8,851 nucleotides of DNA from positions 1-8,851 of the forward strand of contig JADGBP010000042.1 in assembly GCA_015231395.1 (NCBI GenBank), read 5' to 3'. A model generated the notes under the pieces. It searched no databases, had not been told where the DNA came from, and saw only the letters and a list, made by a program, of their open reading frames with translations. The stretch is from Desulfamplus sp. GTDB taxonomy: Bacteria > Desulfobacterota > Desulfobacteria > Desulfobacterales > Desulfobacteraceae. The position numbers and the translations under genes are program-made. The number at the start of each line of letters is the position of its first letter. The first letter of the stretch is position 1. Below, piece after piece: positions 1 to 5,663 of this stretch.

Positions 1-37
1 AAACAACTCTTGGTTTTTTAGCTCAAGGTTTTTTGAC

Positions 38-1198
38 CTATCCTTCATATTCATGATCAATTTCAAGAGAATCAATATCTGTGGTCCTTTCTCCTCTGGA
101 ACTTTTAATGAAATCAAGTCCTCTGCCAACGGCTGCCCTTCTGGATGCATAGGCAATTGCAGTATCTTCAGTAATTAGTCCATGTTTGTAAAGATTAATG
201 ATATATTTGTCAAACGTGGTCATCCCAAAAGACTCGCCGTCAGTGATAATTTCATAAAAAGTTTTGCCTTCCGACTCCTCATTCACTATAGAGTCTTTTA
301 CCCTGAGGTTTGTTCCCATGATTTCAAATGCAGCAACCCTTCCCCCTCCCACCTTGGGAAGCAGTCTCTGGCAGACAATCCAGCGCACTGTTTCTGCAAG
401 CCGGATACGTACCTGATTTTCCTCCTCTGTTGAGAACATGCCTATGAGACGGTTGATTGTCTGTCCCGCATCCACTGTATGAAGGGTTGTCAGAACAAGA
501 TGACCGGTTTCTGCGGCAGAGAGTCCTATTTCAACAGTCTCTCTGTCACGCATCTCTCCTACAAGAATTATTTTGGGTGCCTGACGAAGGGCTGCCCTGA
601 GTCCATTGGCATATGTATCAAAGTCCATACCAAGTTCTCTCTGGTTAAAAGTGGCTTTTTTCTGGGGATGCTGAAATTCTATGGGATCTTCAAGCGTTAT
701 TACATGAACTGAATTGTTCTCATTAATATAGTCAAGAAATGCTGCAAGAGATGTTGTTTTTCCACTTCCTGTGGCACCAGTGACAAAGATTATTCCGTTC
801 TTTTCAAGAACCATTCTGTTAAATGCTGGTGGAAGATTCAAGCTTTTGATGGTAGGCATTTTTGTTTCAAGTTTTCTTAAGACAATGGAATATTTTCCTG
901 ACCTTGAAAATATATTGACCCTGAATCTCGCGTTGTCTCCAAGGGAATAGGAAAGATCACATGAGCCATGCGTTAAAAGCATGTCTGTCAACCGTCTGTC
1001 TTGCTTTATCAGATTCATGGCAAAGAGTTCGGTCTGGAATGGGGTTAATGTTTTAAAATCTGGTTCCATTTTTACAGGAACAAGCACTCCTGAAGTCTCT
1101 ACCTGAAGAGGTTTGCCCGGTGTAAAATTCAAATCAGATACGTTTTCATTGGATTCAAGCATTCTGGAAAGAATATAGTCAACTTCCTGTTTCTGCAT
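38..1198 (-). CDS. pilU: PilT-type retraction ATPase, PilU-like paralogue
   Basis: This is a hexameric secretion/pilus ATPase of the PilT/PilU family, 386 residues. It should act on the cytoplasmic side of the inner membrane and help depolymerise type IV pili. Visible motifs are Walker A GATGSGKT (141-148), the Asp box ITLEDPIE (167-174), Walker B IILVGEMRD (210-218, with catalytic Glu) and the His box TGHLVLTTLHT (231-241). The AVRNLIRE motif that PilT needs for retraction, intact in the upstream neighbour, is replaced here by the degenerate LRVKDSIVNEES (298-309). The charged C-terminal tail after about 355 is also unlike PilT. Both differences favour a PilU-type accessory motor, but a second PilT is possible. 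AAGGAAGAG before the ATG is a good ribosome site. It lies 59 bases downstream of pilT and is probably co-transcribed with it. Confidence 0.86.
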   Translation of the reverse strand: MQKQEVDYILSRMLESNENVSDLNFTPGKPLQVETSGVLVPVKMEPDFKTLTPFQTELFAMNLIKQDRRLTDMLLTHGSCDLSYSLGDNARFRVNIFSRSGKYSIVLRKLETKMPTIKSLNLPPAFNRMVLEKNGIIFVTGATGSGKTTSLAAFLDYINENNSVHVITLEDPIEFQHPQKKATFNQRELGMDFDTYANGLRAALRQAPKIILVGEMRDRETVEIGLSAAETGHLVLTTLHTVDAGQTINRLIGMFSTEEENQVRIRLAETVRWIVCQRLLPKVGGGRVAAFEIMGTNLRVKDSIVNEESEGKTFYEIITDGESFGMTTFDKYIINLYKHGLITEDTAIAYASRRAAVGRGLDFIKSSRGERTTDIDSLEIDHEYEG

Positions 1199-1257
1199 GG
1201 CTGTCTCTTCCTTTATTCTATGTAAAACAACTTTATGTTCTGGAAAAATTCTTGCTT

Positions 1258-2340
1258 CTATGCTTCTGTAAAATCAGCAGGCGGATTTTTAAGGAAATGC
1301 CGGAAAAGAGTCTTGTTGTTGGCTTTGGCATAAGACTCTTCCGCACTTATCCACCGTTTGTTGTAAAGTTGCATGATAGCATCGTCCAGTAGCTGCATTC
1401 CATACTGTTTCCCTGTCTGAATCATTGAGGGAATTTGGTGGGTTTTGGATTCACGGATCAGGTTGCGTACAGCCGGAGTGGCTACAAGAATTTCAAGAGC
1501 CGCACATCGCCCTTTTTTATCAATCCGTTTAAACAATACCTGAGCAACAATTGCCCTGATACCATCGGAAAGTGTGGAGCGTATTTGAGCCTGCTGATTG
1601 GCAGGAAAAACCTCTATAACACGATCCACTGTTTTTGCAGCACTGGATGTATGAAGGGTGCCAAATACAAGATGACCGGTTGAAGCTGCTTCAATGGCAA
1701 GAGAGATGGTTTCAAGATCTCTCATCTCGCCTACAAGAATAATATCAGGGTCTTCACGGAGTGCCCCTCTTAGAGCAGATGAAAAGGTTTTTGTGTGAAG
1801 ACCAACCTCTCTGTGGTTGACAATACAGCCCTGACTTTTATGAACAAACTCTATGGGGTCTTCAACAGTGATAATATGGTCTTTTCGGATTTTGTTGGCC
1901 TGATCGATTATGGCGGCAAGGGTCGTTGATTTACCGCTTCCGGTCGGACCTGTTACCAGAACAAGTCCTCTTGGAAGGCTTGCAAGTTTGGATATTACCG
2001 CTGGCAGTCCCAATTGGTCGGTAGTCATGATTTCAGCCGGAATTTCCCTAAATACTGCTGCGATGCCGTTACGCTGCATGAAAAAATTTGCCCTGTATCT
2101 GGCAAGACCCGGGATTTCATAGCCAAAATCCACATCTCCGGTTTCTTCAAAGGTCTTGATCTTATCTTCCGGAGTGATTTCATACAGGATGCTTCTGAGA
2201 TCATCGTTTGAAAGAACATTGTACTTAATACGCTCTATGTCACCGTGGAGTCTTAATGCCGGAGGCAGTCCTGACACAAGATGAAGGTCAGATGCACCTT
2301 GGTCATTCATTAACTTGAAAAAAGCATCAATTTTGGCCAT
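1258..2340 (-). CDS. pilT: Type IV pilus retraction ATPase PilT
   Basis: PilT is the main motor for pilus retraction (twitching motility, DNA uptake), working as a ring under the inner-membrane pilus platform. The 360-residue product is of typical PilT length (about 340-370). It has the N-terminal PAS-like part (about 1-100) with the family signature GASDLHL (15-21). Next come Walker A GPTGSGKS (131-138), Asp box TVEDPIEF (158-165), Walker B DIILVGEMRD (199-208) and His box TGHLVFGTLHT (221-231). The retraction-specific AVRNLIRE motif is intact (290-297). A GAGGA ribosome site precedes the ATG. It is the first ATPase gene of a pilT-pilU pair. The 179-base leader before it holds repeated TTGATCAA-type sites and may carry its own promoter. 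Confidence 0.94.
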   Translation of the reverse strand: MAKIDAFFKLMNDQGASDLHLVSGLPPALRLHGDIERIKYNVLSNDDLRSILYEITPEDKIKTFEETGDVDFGYEIPGLARYRANFFMQRNGIAAVFREIPAEIMTTDQLGLPAVISKLASLPRGLVLVTGPTGSGKSTTLAAIIDQANKIRKDHIITVEDPIEFVHKSQGCIVNHREVGLHTKTFSSALRGALREDPDIILVGEMRDLETISLAIEAASTGHLVFGTLHTSSAAKTVDRVIEVFPANQQAQIRSTLSDGIRAIVAQVLFKRIDKKGRCAALEILVATPAVRNLIRESKTHQIPSMIQTGKQYGMQLLDDAIMQLYNKRWISAEESYAKANNKTLFRHFLKNPPADFTEA

Positions 2341-2380
2341 AACTCATCCTCGCCGGAAATGGTTTCTATGTTAAATAAAA

Positions 2381-2446
2381 TAGTTATTGATCAAATCAAC
2401 AAATAACGTAGTTATTGATCAAATAAAAAGTGGTTATTTATCAAAT
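2381..2446. repeat. Three spaced copies of a TAGTTATTGATCAAAT repeat upstream of pilT
   Basis: Copies lie at 2381-2396, 2409-2424 and 2431-2446. The first two are identical and the third differs at two positions (TGGTTATTTATCAAAT). Start-to-start distances are 28 and 22 bases. The two identical copies contain the palindrome TTGATCAA. The array sits 41-106 bases before the pilT start codon, where regulator binding or a simple AT-rich slippage repeat would both be plausible. No regulator is identified. Confidence 0.5.
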
Positions 2447-2519
2447 CAAAGATAGATATGTACTAAATCCTAATCGTTAATCCTGTTTAAAAAAACTTTA
2501 AGTCTGCTTCAAAACAACT

Positions 2520-3020
2520 TTAAGCTTGTTTAAGAAAATGGAGGGTTGAATCACTCTGATCTGCTGATTTGCTCTCTGCTTTACTCATCTCAAGCAATTT
2601 GGAGTGTGTTTCAATGACAGATGAAATTTGTACTTCAATCTGCATACGCTGACGTTTTAGCTCACTTACATCGCTGTGAAGTTGAGACAGTCTCTGATGT
2701 GCTCTGTTAAGAATCCTTTCTGCTTCAACTTCAGCATCGGCAATAATAGCTTCGGCAGATTTTCGTGCATTTTTTTTCATCTCATCAATCACGGCTTCAG
2801 AATGCATCAGCGTTTTTTGCATGGCATCCTCTCTGGCTTTATAACCTTGATTTTCCAGTACAAGCCTGTGATTTTCATGTTTTATTGCATTGAATGCTGT
2901 TTGCAGATCGTCAATTTCTCCTGCAACTTCCAGTAGAAAAAGATAAACTTCTTTAATATCAAATCCTCTGAATTTTCGGGTGAATTCTTTTTGCTCAATA
3001 ACAGTCGGTGTTATACCCAT
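2520..3020 (-). CDS. DivIVA-domain coiled-coil protein
   Basis: The product is a 166-residue cytoplasmic protein related to DivIVA, which binds strongly curved membrane at poles and division sites and recruits partners. Residues 4-32 match the DivIVA N-terminal domain: TP at 4-5, KEFTRKFRGFDIKEV at 11-25, and FLLEV at 28-32. Phe17-Arg18 fall exactly where B. subtilis DivIVA has its membrane-inserting Phe17-Arg18. From about 33 to 145 the sequence is almost entirely helical and charged, consistent with a long coiled coil. The last 20 residues are polar and look flexible. AAAGGAGG lies four bases before the ATG. yggT is immediately upstream and pilT downstream. A yggT (ylmG)-divIVA pairing is familiar from Gram-positive division clusters. 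Its partner here is unknown, and a link to polar pili is inference. Confidence 0.87.
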   Translation of the reverse strand: MGITPTVIEQKEFTRKFRGFDIKEVYLFLLEVAGEIDDLQTAFNAIKHENHRLVLENQGYKAREDAMQKTLMHSEAVIDEMKKNARKSAEAIIADAEVEAERILNRAHQRLSQLHSDVSELKRQRMQIEVQISSVIETHSKLLEMSKAESKSADQSDSTLHFLKQA

Positions 3021-3040
3021 TAATCCTCCTTTGGAACAAT

Positions 3041-3068
3041 TGAATTCTATCGCATATGAATTTTATCG
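3041..3068. repeat. Short direct repeat upstream of the DivIVA gene
   Basis: TGAATTCTATCG (3041-3052) and TGAATTTTATCG (3057-3068) repeat with a 16-base period and one difference, 21-48 bases before the DivIVA start codon. They may be paired regulator sites or chance in AT-rich DNA. Confidence 0.3.
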
Positions 3069-3138
3069 TTGCATTTATTTTTATTTGTATCTTTATAGGT
3101 ATTTCAATCCAGCAATAATTCCAGCAAAGCTGCTTATA

Positions 3139-3438
3139 TTACATGAATGATAGTGCCATTTTGTGAAGGCTTGCCACAAGAAAGTTCTGAAGAAAAATAA
3201 TCCCCAGCATGACAATAATAGGAGAGATGTCAATTCCTCCAAAATTCACAGGTATTTTTTTTCTGATCTGGTAGAGAACAGGTTCTGTGGCGTTATTAAT
3301 GAATCTTACAATATTATTATAAGGATCCGGATTGACCCATGAAAGAACAGCCCGCGCAATAATAATCCACATGAATATACTTAATGTGTAATCTAAAACT
3401 ACAGCAACTGCCTTAAATAAATTTCCCAGAATATACAT
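3139..3438 (-). CDS. yggT: YggT family integral membrane protein
   Basis: This is a small inner-membrane protein of the YggT/YlmG family, 99 residues from the start chosen here. Two membrane segments are visible, at about 10-34 and 70-92. The first runs into the family signature ARAVLSWVNPDP (28-39). The loop between the segments holds NATEPVLYQIRKKIP (49-63), the typical YggT loop ending in a proline-rich turn. The reading frame stays open upstream to an ATG at 3504, but the extra 22 residues are not family-like. The ATG at 3438 gives a standard YggT N-terminus, with CAGGGAG about 14 bases upstream (rather long). The biochemical role is not established; homologues are linked to cell division, membrane organisation and osmotic tolerance. 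It heads the left-hand block and is followed by the DivIVA gene. Confidence 0.87.
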   Translation of the reverse strand: MYILGNLFKAVAVVLDYTLSIFMWIIIARAVLSWVNPDPYNNIVRFINNATEPVLYQIRKKIPVNFGGIDISPIIVMLGIIFLQNFLVASLHKMALSFM

Positions 3439-3535
3439 GGTTGCTATGATATCTCCCTGAAGTATTGAGTACGGGCATTGAAGTATTAGGGTAGAGGCAG
3501 GCATTACGATAAGACTATACCATAATAATCCACAT

Positions 3536-3615
3536 GCCTGTGTTAAAAACCGTAAGCTTGTGTGAAAACCCGTATGTCTGTGTAAAAAACCGATAGCTGT
3601 CTAAAAAACTCATCT
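3536..3615. repeat. 20-bp tandem repeat, three to four copies
   Basis: Units start at 3536, 3556 and 3576, each close to GCCTGTGTTAAAAACCGTAA. A fourth degenerate unit starts at about 3596 (GCTGTCTAAAAAACTCATCT). Copies 1-3 share most positions, with the TGTGTnAAAA core constant. It lies about 100-180 bases upstream of the yggT start and shows no coding potential. The period is uniform, unlike a CRISPR array. Confidence 0.65.
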
Positions 3616-3776
3616 TTCAGGGATGATAAAACCCATCTCTGTTTGATGGCAAATTTCTTATTTTGTGGACAGGACATTGGATGTTAGGAATGTATTAAGC
3701 AATAAGGCATTTTTCATTTGAAAGTCAAGAGTTTTTGCCCGTTTATGTTTTTGTTTAGTTGGAGATCTTTCCTATT

Positions 3777-3849
3777 AAAGTGGTCCCCCAAGTCAAGACA
3801 AAAATCCACTAAGTTTAAGCTGCATATTTGCCTTCTCTAATAATTGATG
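3777..3849 (-). mobile_element. Probable 3' end remnant of an IS3-type insertion sequence
   Basis: The plus-strand sequence TGGTCCCCCAAGTCAAGACA (3781-3800) resembles the TG...CCCCCA terminal inverted repeats of IS3-family elements. Reading inward on the minus strand, an open frame ends at a TGA within this end (3793-3795). Its last residues are HQLLEKANMQLKLSGFLS, plausible as a transposase C-terminus. Beyond 3848 the homology would be cut off by the adjacent inverted-repeat element. An alternative frame ends REGKYAA at the TAA at 3815-3817. The assignment rests on remembered family features and has not been tested by a search. Confidence 0.38.
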
Positions 3850-3950
3850 ATGGTCTCGTAAAAAGTCGATTTCTTAAAATGTGTCATAAATAAAATTAGA
3901 TAGTTATGACTCTAAAAAATGCCGATTTTGGACTTTTTACAAGACCATCA
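3848..3950. repeat. 103-bp MITE-like element with 20-bp inverted ends
   Basis: The ends 3848-3867 and 3931-3950 are inverted repeats matching at 19 of 20 positions (one C/A mismatch at 3857/3941). The left end reads TGATGGTCTCGTAAAAAGTC. A smaller inverted pair, GTCATAA (3883-3889) and TTATGAC (3904-3910), lies inside. Together they would form a long cruciform or RNA hairpin. There is no coding frame and no clear target-site duplication. It begins 34 bases past the engB stop, so its transcript could also terminate or stabilise engB mRNA, although no T-run follows the stem. Confidence 0.6.
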
Positions 3951-3983
3951 AAGCTTAAACTACTGTCTTAAAAACAGGGCACA

Positions 3984-4571
3984 CTATAATCCATGAAAAA
4001 GAGTATTCAGCTCTTTTAGTATCTCGTCTTTACCCTGTTTTGATGTGGCAGAGAATAAAATAATATCCTCTTTTTTGCACATAAGAATTTTTGAAATCTC
4101 TGTCACGCGTACAAGTTGTTTTTGACGGGAAAGTTTATCTGCTTTTGTAAGAACTCTGAGACATGGAATACCCCTGCCAGCAAGCCAATCCATAAGTTGA
4201 AACTCCTCTTTTTGAGGCTCTCTTCTAATATCAATCAGAAGCACTACTCCCATAAGGTTCTCTCTCTGGTTTAGGTAACGCTCAACCATCCCCCCCCACT
4301 GTGAACGGATTTTCTTTGAAACCTTGGCATACCCGTATCCTGGCAAATCAACAAAAAATGTATTTTCGTTAATTTTAAAAAAATTGATCAACTGGGTACA
4401 TCCTGGTTTGGAACTTGTTTTTACAAGATTTTTCCGGTTGATTATAGTATTGATTAAGGAGGATTTTCCAACATTGGATCTGCCGGCAAATGCAACTTCC
4501 GGAAACTCTGGGTCAGGAAAATGGGACGGATCGACAGCACTTTTTATAAATTCAGTCTGTTTAATAATCAT
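3984..4571 (-). CDS. engB: Ribosome biogenesis GTPase EngB (YsxC/YihA)
   Basis: EngB is an essential TRAFAC-class GTPase needed for maturation of the large ribosomal subunit in the cytoplasm. At 195 residues it has the normal family length. All G motifs are visible: G1 GRSNVGKS (30-37), G2 Thr59 within KPGCTQLINFF (55-65), G3 DLPGYGYA (75-82), G4 TKAD (142-145) and G5 SAT (174-176). The N-terminal PEVAFAGRSNVGKSSLIN region is diagnostic of EngB rather than other small GTPases. No strong Shine-Dalgarno precedes the ATG, only AAAGAT. It is divergent from the lipoprotein gene and transcribed toward the patchwork spacer. It appears single-gene, with no close downstream partner. Confidence 0.95.
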   Translation of the reverse strand: MIIKQTEFIKSAVDPSHFPDPEFPEVAFAGRSNVGKSSLINTIINRKNLVKTSSKPGCTQLINFFKINENTFFVDLPGYGYAKVSKKIRSQWGGMVERYLNQRENLMGVVLLIDIRREPQKEEFQLMDWLAGRGIPCLRVLTKADKLSRQKQLVRVTEISKILMCKKEDIILFSATSKQGKDEILKELNTLFHGL

Positions 4572-4603
4572 TTTTTATCTTTATATAATGAAATTAGATT
4601 GCA

Positions 4604-4650
4604 GTTAAATGCTCATGGCCGGAATCTGTCACCCCTGAGCATCAAAGTCA
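4604..4650 (+). repeat. Single copy of the GTTAAAYGCTCATG repeat arm
   Basis: GTTAAATGCTCATGGCCGGA followed by ATCTGTCACCCCTGA matches the reverse complement of the right arm of the 5419-5629 element at about 30 of 38 positions with one gap, and the left arm more weakly. This copy also contains its own inverted pair, ATGCTCA (4609-4615) and TGAGCAT (4636-4642). The match fades after about 4650. It sits 33 bases upstream of the engB start codon. Confidence 0.55.
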
Positions 4651-4759
4651 TAATTTGCTTTTTAACGAGTTCAAGTCAAAGTAGCACTTCTCAAATCTAA
4701 CAATTACCCTGATTTATTGAGAACTTACAGCTTAGTTTAAAAATCAAGGGGTATTTACT

Positions 4760-4864
4760 ATGTTTTACTGGATAAAGTCCATTTTATTCTTTAACAAATT
4801 CATTGATTTATGTTATTTTTTGCTAAAGACCGTCAGGAATCAGTATTTAATAATTTGGTTTTAA
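4760..4864 (+). CDS. Possible 34-residue hydrophobic small protein
   Basis: An ATG at 4760 preceded eight bases upstream by AAGGGG opens a frame of 34 codons ending at TAA 4862-4864. The product begins MFYWIKSILFFNKFIDLCYF and is rich in Phe, Ile, Leu and aromatic residues with a few Lys/Arg, so it could insert in a membrane. It ends 42 bases before the lipoprotein start. No family is recognised, and AT-rich DNA produces such frames by chance. The ribosome site is the main support. Confidence 0.2.
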   Translation: MFYWIKSILFFNKFIDLCYFLLKTVRNQYLIIWF

Positions 4865-4906
4865 TAATAAAATTAATTTGTTATGCCAAAAAAGGATTGC
4901 ACTTTT

Positions 4907-5404
4907 ATGAGAATTTATATCTGCGTTGCACTTTTCATAATAATGTGGTTTCTGGGTGGATGCAGTGCTCCGGTGAAAGATGTACACATACCTGATGACA
5001 CTTATATTATTACCGGCAAAATAAAGCTTACTAATTCTAAATTAGTCAAGAGCGAATTATATGACCAATACAGTGAATGGAAAGGTACAAGGTATCGCAT
5101 GGGTGGTCTGAATAAAAATGGCGTTGATTGTTCCGGCTTTGTGTATATTACATTTAAATATAAATTTGGCATCACGCTCCCCAGATCTACGGAACATATG
5201 GCCAGATTGGGCATAAATGTTACCAAGGGTGAATGGCGTGCAGGAGATTTGGTTTTTTTTAAAACGGGCATAAGTGACAAGCATGTTGGTGTATATATAG
5301 ATAATGGGCAGTTTTTACATGCATCAAGCAGTCAGGGAATCATAATTTCTAAACTAAATAATCAATATTGGCAAAGCACATACTGGAAGGCAAAAAGAAT
5401 CTGA
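4907..5404 (+). CDS. NlpC/P60 family lipoprotein, probable peptidoglycan endopeptidase
   Basis: This is a cell-wall hydrolase of the NlpC/P60 (MepS/Spr-NlpC-like) family, expected to cleave peptide stems in peptidoglycan. From the chosen ATG it has 165 residues: a short signal peptide, lipobox FLGG-Cys19, Ser at +2 (favouring outer-membrane sorting), a linker to about 50, then the catalytic domain. The catalytic Cys75 lies in GVDCSGFV (72-79), His126 in KHVGVYID (125-132), and the third polar residue is His138 in FLHASS (136-141). WKGTRYRMGG (58-67) and LPRST (91-95) are also typical. The ATG at 4907 was preferred over 4883 because AAGGAT lies nine bases before it and because it gives a compact signal peptide. 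Repeat copies flank the gene on both sides. Confidence 0.91.
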   Translation: MRIYICVALFIIMWFLGGCSAPVKDVHIPDDTYIITGKIKLTNSKLVKSELYDQYSEWKGTRYRMGGLNKNGVDCSGFVYITFKYKFGITLPRSTEHMARLGINVTKGEWRAGDLVFFKTGISDKHVGVYIDNGQFLHASSSQGIIISKLNNQYWQSTYWKAKRI

Positions 5405-5418
5405 CACCGCCTTGTCAT

Positions 5419-5629
5419 GGTAAACGCTCATGGTAGAGTTTTTGCCATCCCCGGTCATGAAAACCAAAATGTGTTTTCACGGTAATATATTGTTTGCCTT
5501 GACTTTTTATATCTGATAGAAGCACGCTTCAATAATCACCTTAATCTGATTCAATAATCACTTTACCGTGAAAACACATTTGATTGTCATTATCGGGGGC
5601 GACCAGAGTCTGATCATGAGCGTTTAACC
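5419..5629. repeat. 211-bp element with long imperfect inverted arms upstream of guaB
   Basis: The arms are about 5419-5485 and 5563-5629. Outermost they share TAAACGCTCATG (5421-5432) with CATGAGCGTTTA (5615-5626), a perfect 12-bp pair. Innermost they share AAATGTGTTTTCACGGTAA (5467-5485) with its perfect complement (5563-5581). The stretch between these pairs is diverged but alignable. The 77-base centre holds a 16-base direct repeat. No open frame or target-site duplication is seen. It could be a non-autonomous transposable element or REP-like repeat. It fills most of the 259-base spacer before guaB and so may influence guaB transcription. The arm sequence recurs at about 4604-4650. Confidence 0.72.
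5528..5565 (+). repeat. 16-base direct repeat inside the inverted-arm element
   Basis: TTCAATAATCACCTTA (5528-5543) and TTCAATAATCACTTTA (5550-5565) differ at one position and are spaced with a 22-base period. The second copy overlaps the start of the right arm by three bases. Possible protein-binding sites or an internal duplication. Confidence 0.55.
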
Positions 5630-5663
5630 GGATTGAATAATAACCCTAACCGGAGGATTTAAA

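Larger units (their letters stand above)
3439..3983. other. 545-base gene-free patchwork spacer between engB and yggT
   Basis: No credible intact gene is present on either strand. From left to right it holds the yggT leader, a 20-bp tandem repeat (3536-3615), AT-rich unassigned sequence with a small CCATC/GATGG hairpin near 3633-3650, a probable IS end (3777-3849), and a compact inverted-repeat element (3848-3950). A TTGACT at 3728-3723 (minus strand) could be a -35 box for yggT, but no good -10 follows it. The mix of remnants suggests repeated insertion in a tolerant spot. Confidence 0.6.
4572..4906. other. 335-base divergent intergenic region between engB and the lipoprotein gene
   Basis: It must contain promoters for both divergent genes. 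For engB, a TATAAA (minus strand, 4585-4580) is preceded after 18 bases by TTTAAC (4609-4604), a weak -35. Transcription from it would start almost at the start codon. The region also holds one repeat arm (about 4604-4650) and a possible 34-codon ORF (4760-4864). No convincing promoter for the lipoprotein gene was identified. Confidence 0.5.

Noticed and set aside
1..37. Terminator downstream of the pilU-like gene
   Set aside because: The visible sequence holds repeated AAAAAACC runs on the minus strand but no stable GC-rich stem, and the window ends before it can be judged.
3439..3504. 22-residue N-terminal extension of YggT from the ATG at 3504
   Set aside because: The added residues are not family-like and the ATG at 3438 gives the usual YggT N-terminus, although its ribosome site is rather distant.
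3536..3615. Possible CRISPR array
   Set aside because: The units are contiguous with no distinct spacers, the period is 20 bases, and no cas genes are nearby. It is a simple tandem repeat.
3997..4017. Hairpin AAAAGAG/CTCTTTT near the end of engB as a terminator
   Set aside because: The stem is AT-rich and lies inside the last engB codons, with only a short T-run after it on the minus strand. Too weak to call.
5002..5284. Two overlapping minus-strand open frames opposite the lipoprotein gene
   Set aside because: The plus-strand NlpC/P60 frame has all catalytic motifs and a lipobox, so the antisense frames are shadows.
5499..5521. TTGACT at 5499-5504 as a guaB promoter
   Set aside because: No acceptable -10 box occurs 16-18 bases downstream; the nearby TATATC is too close.
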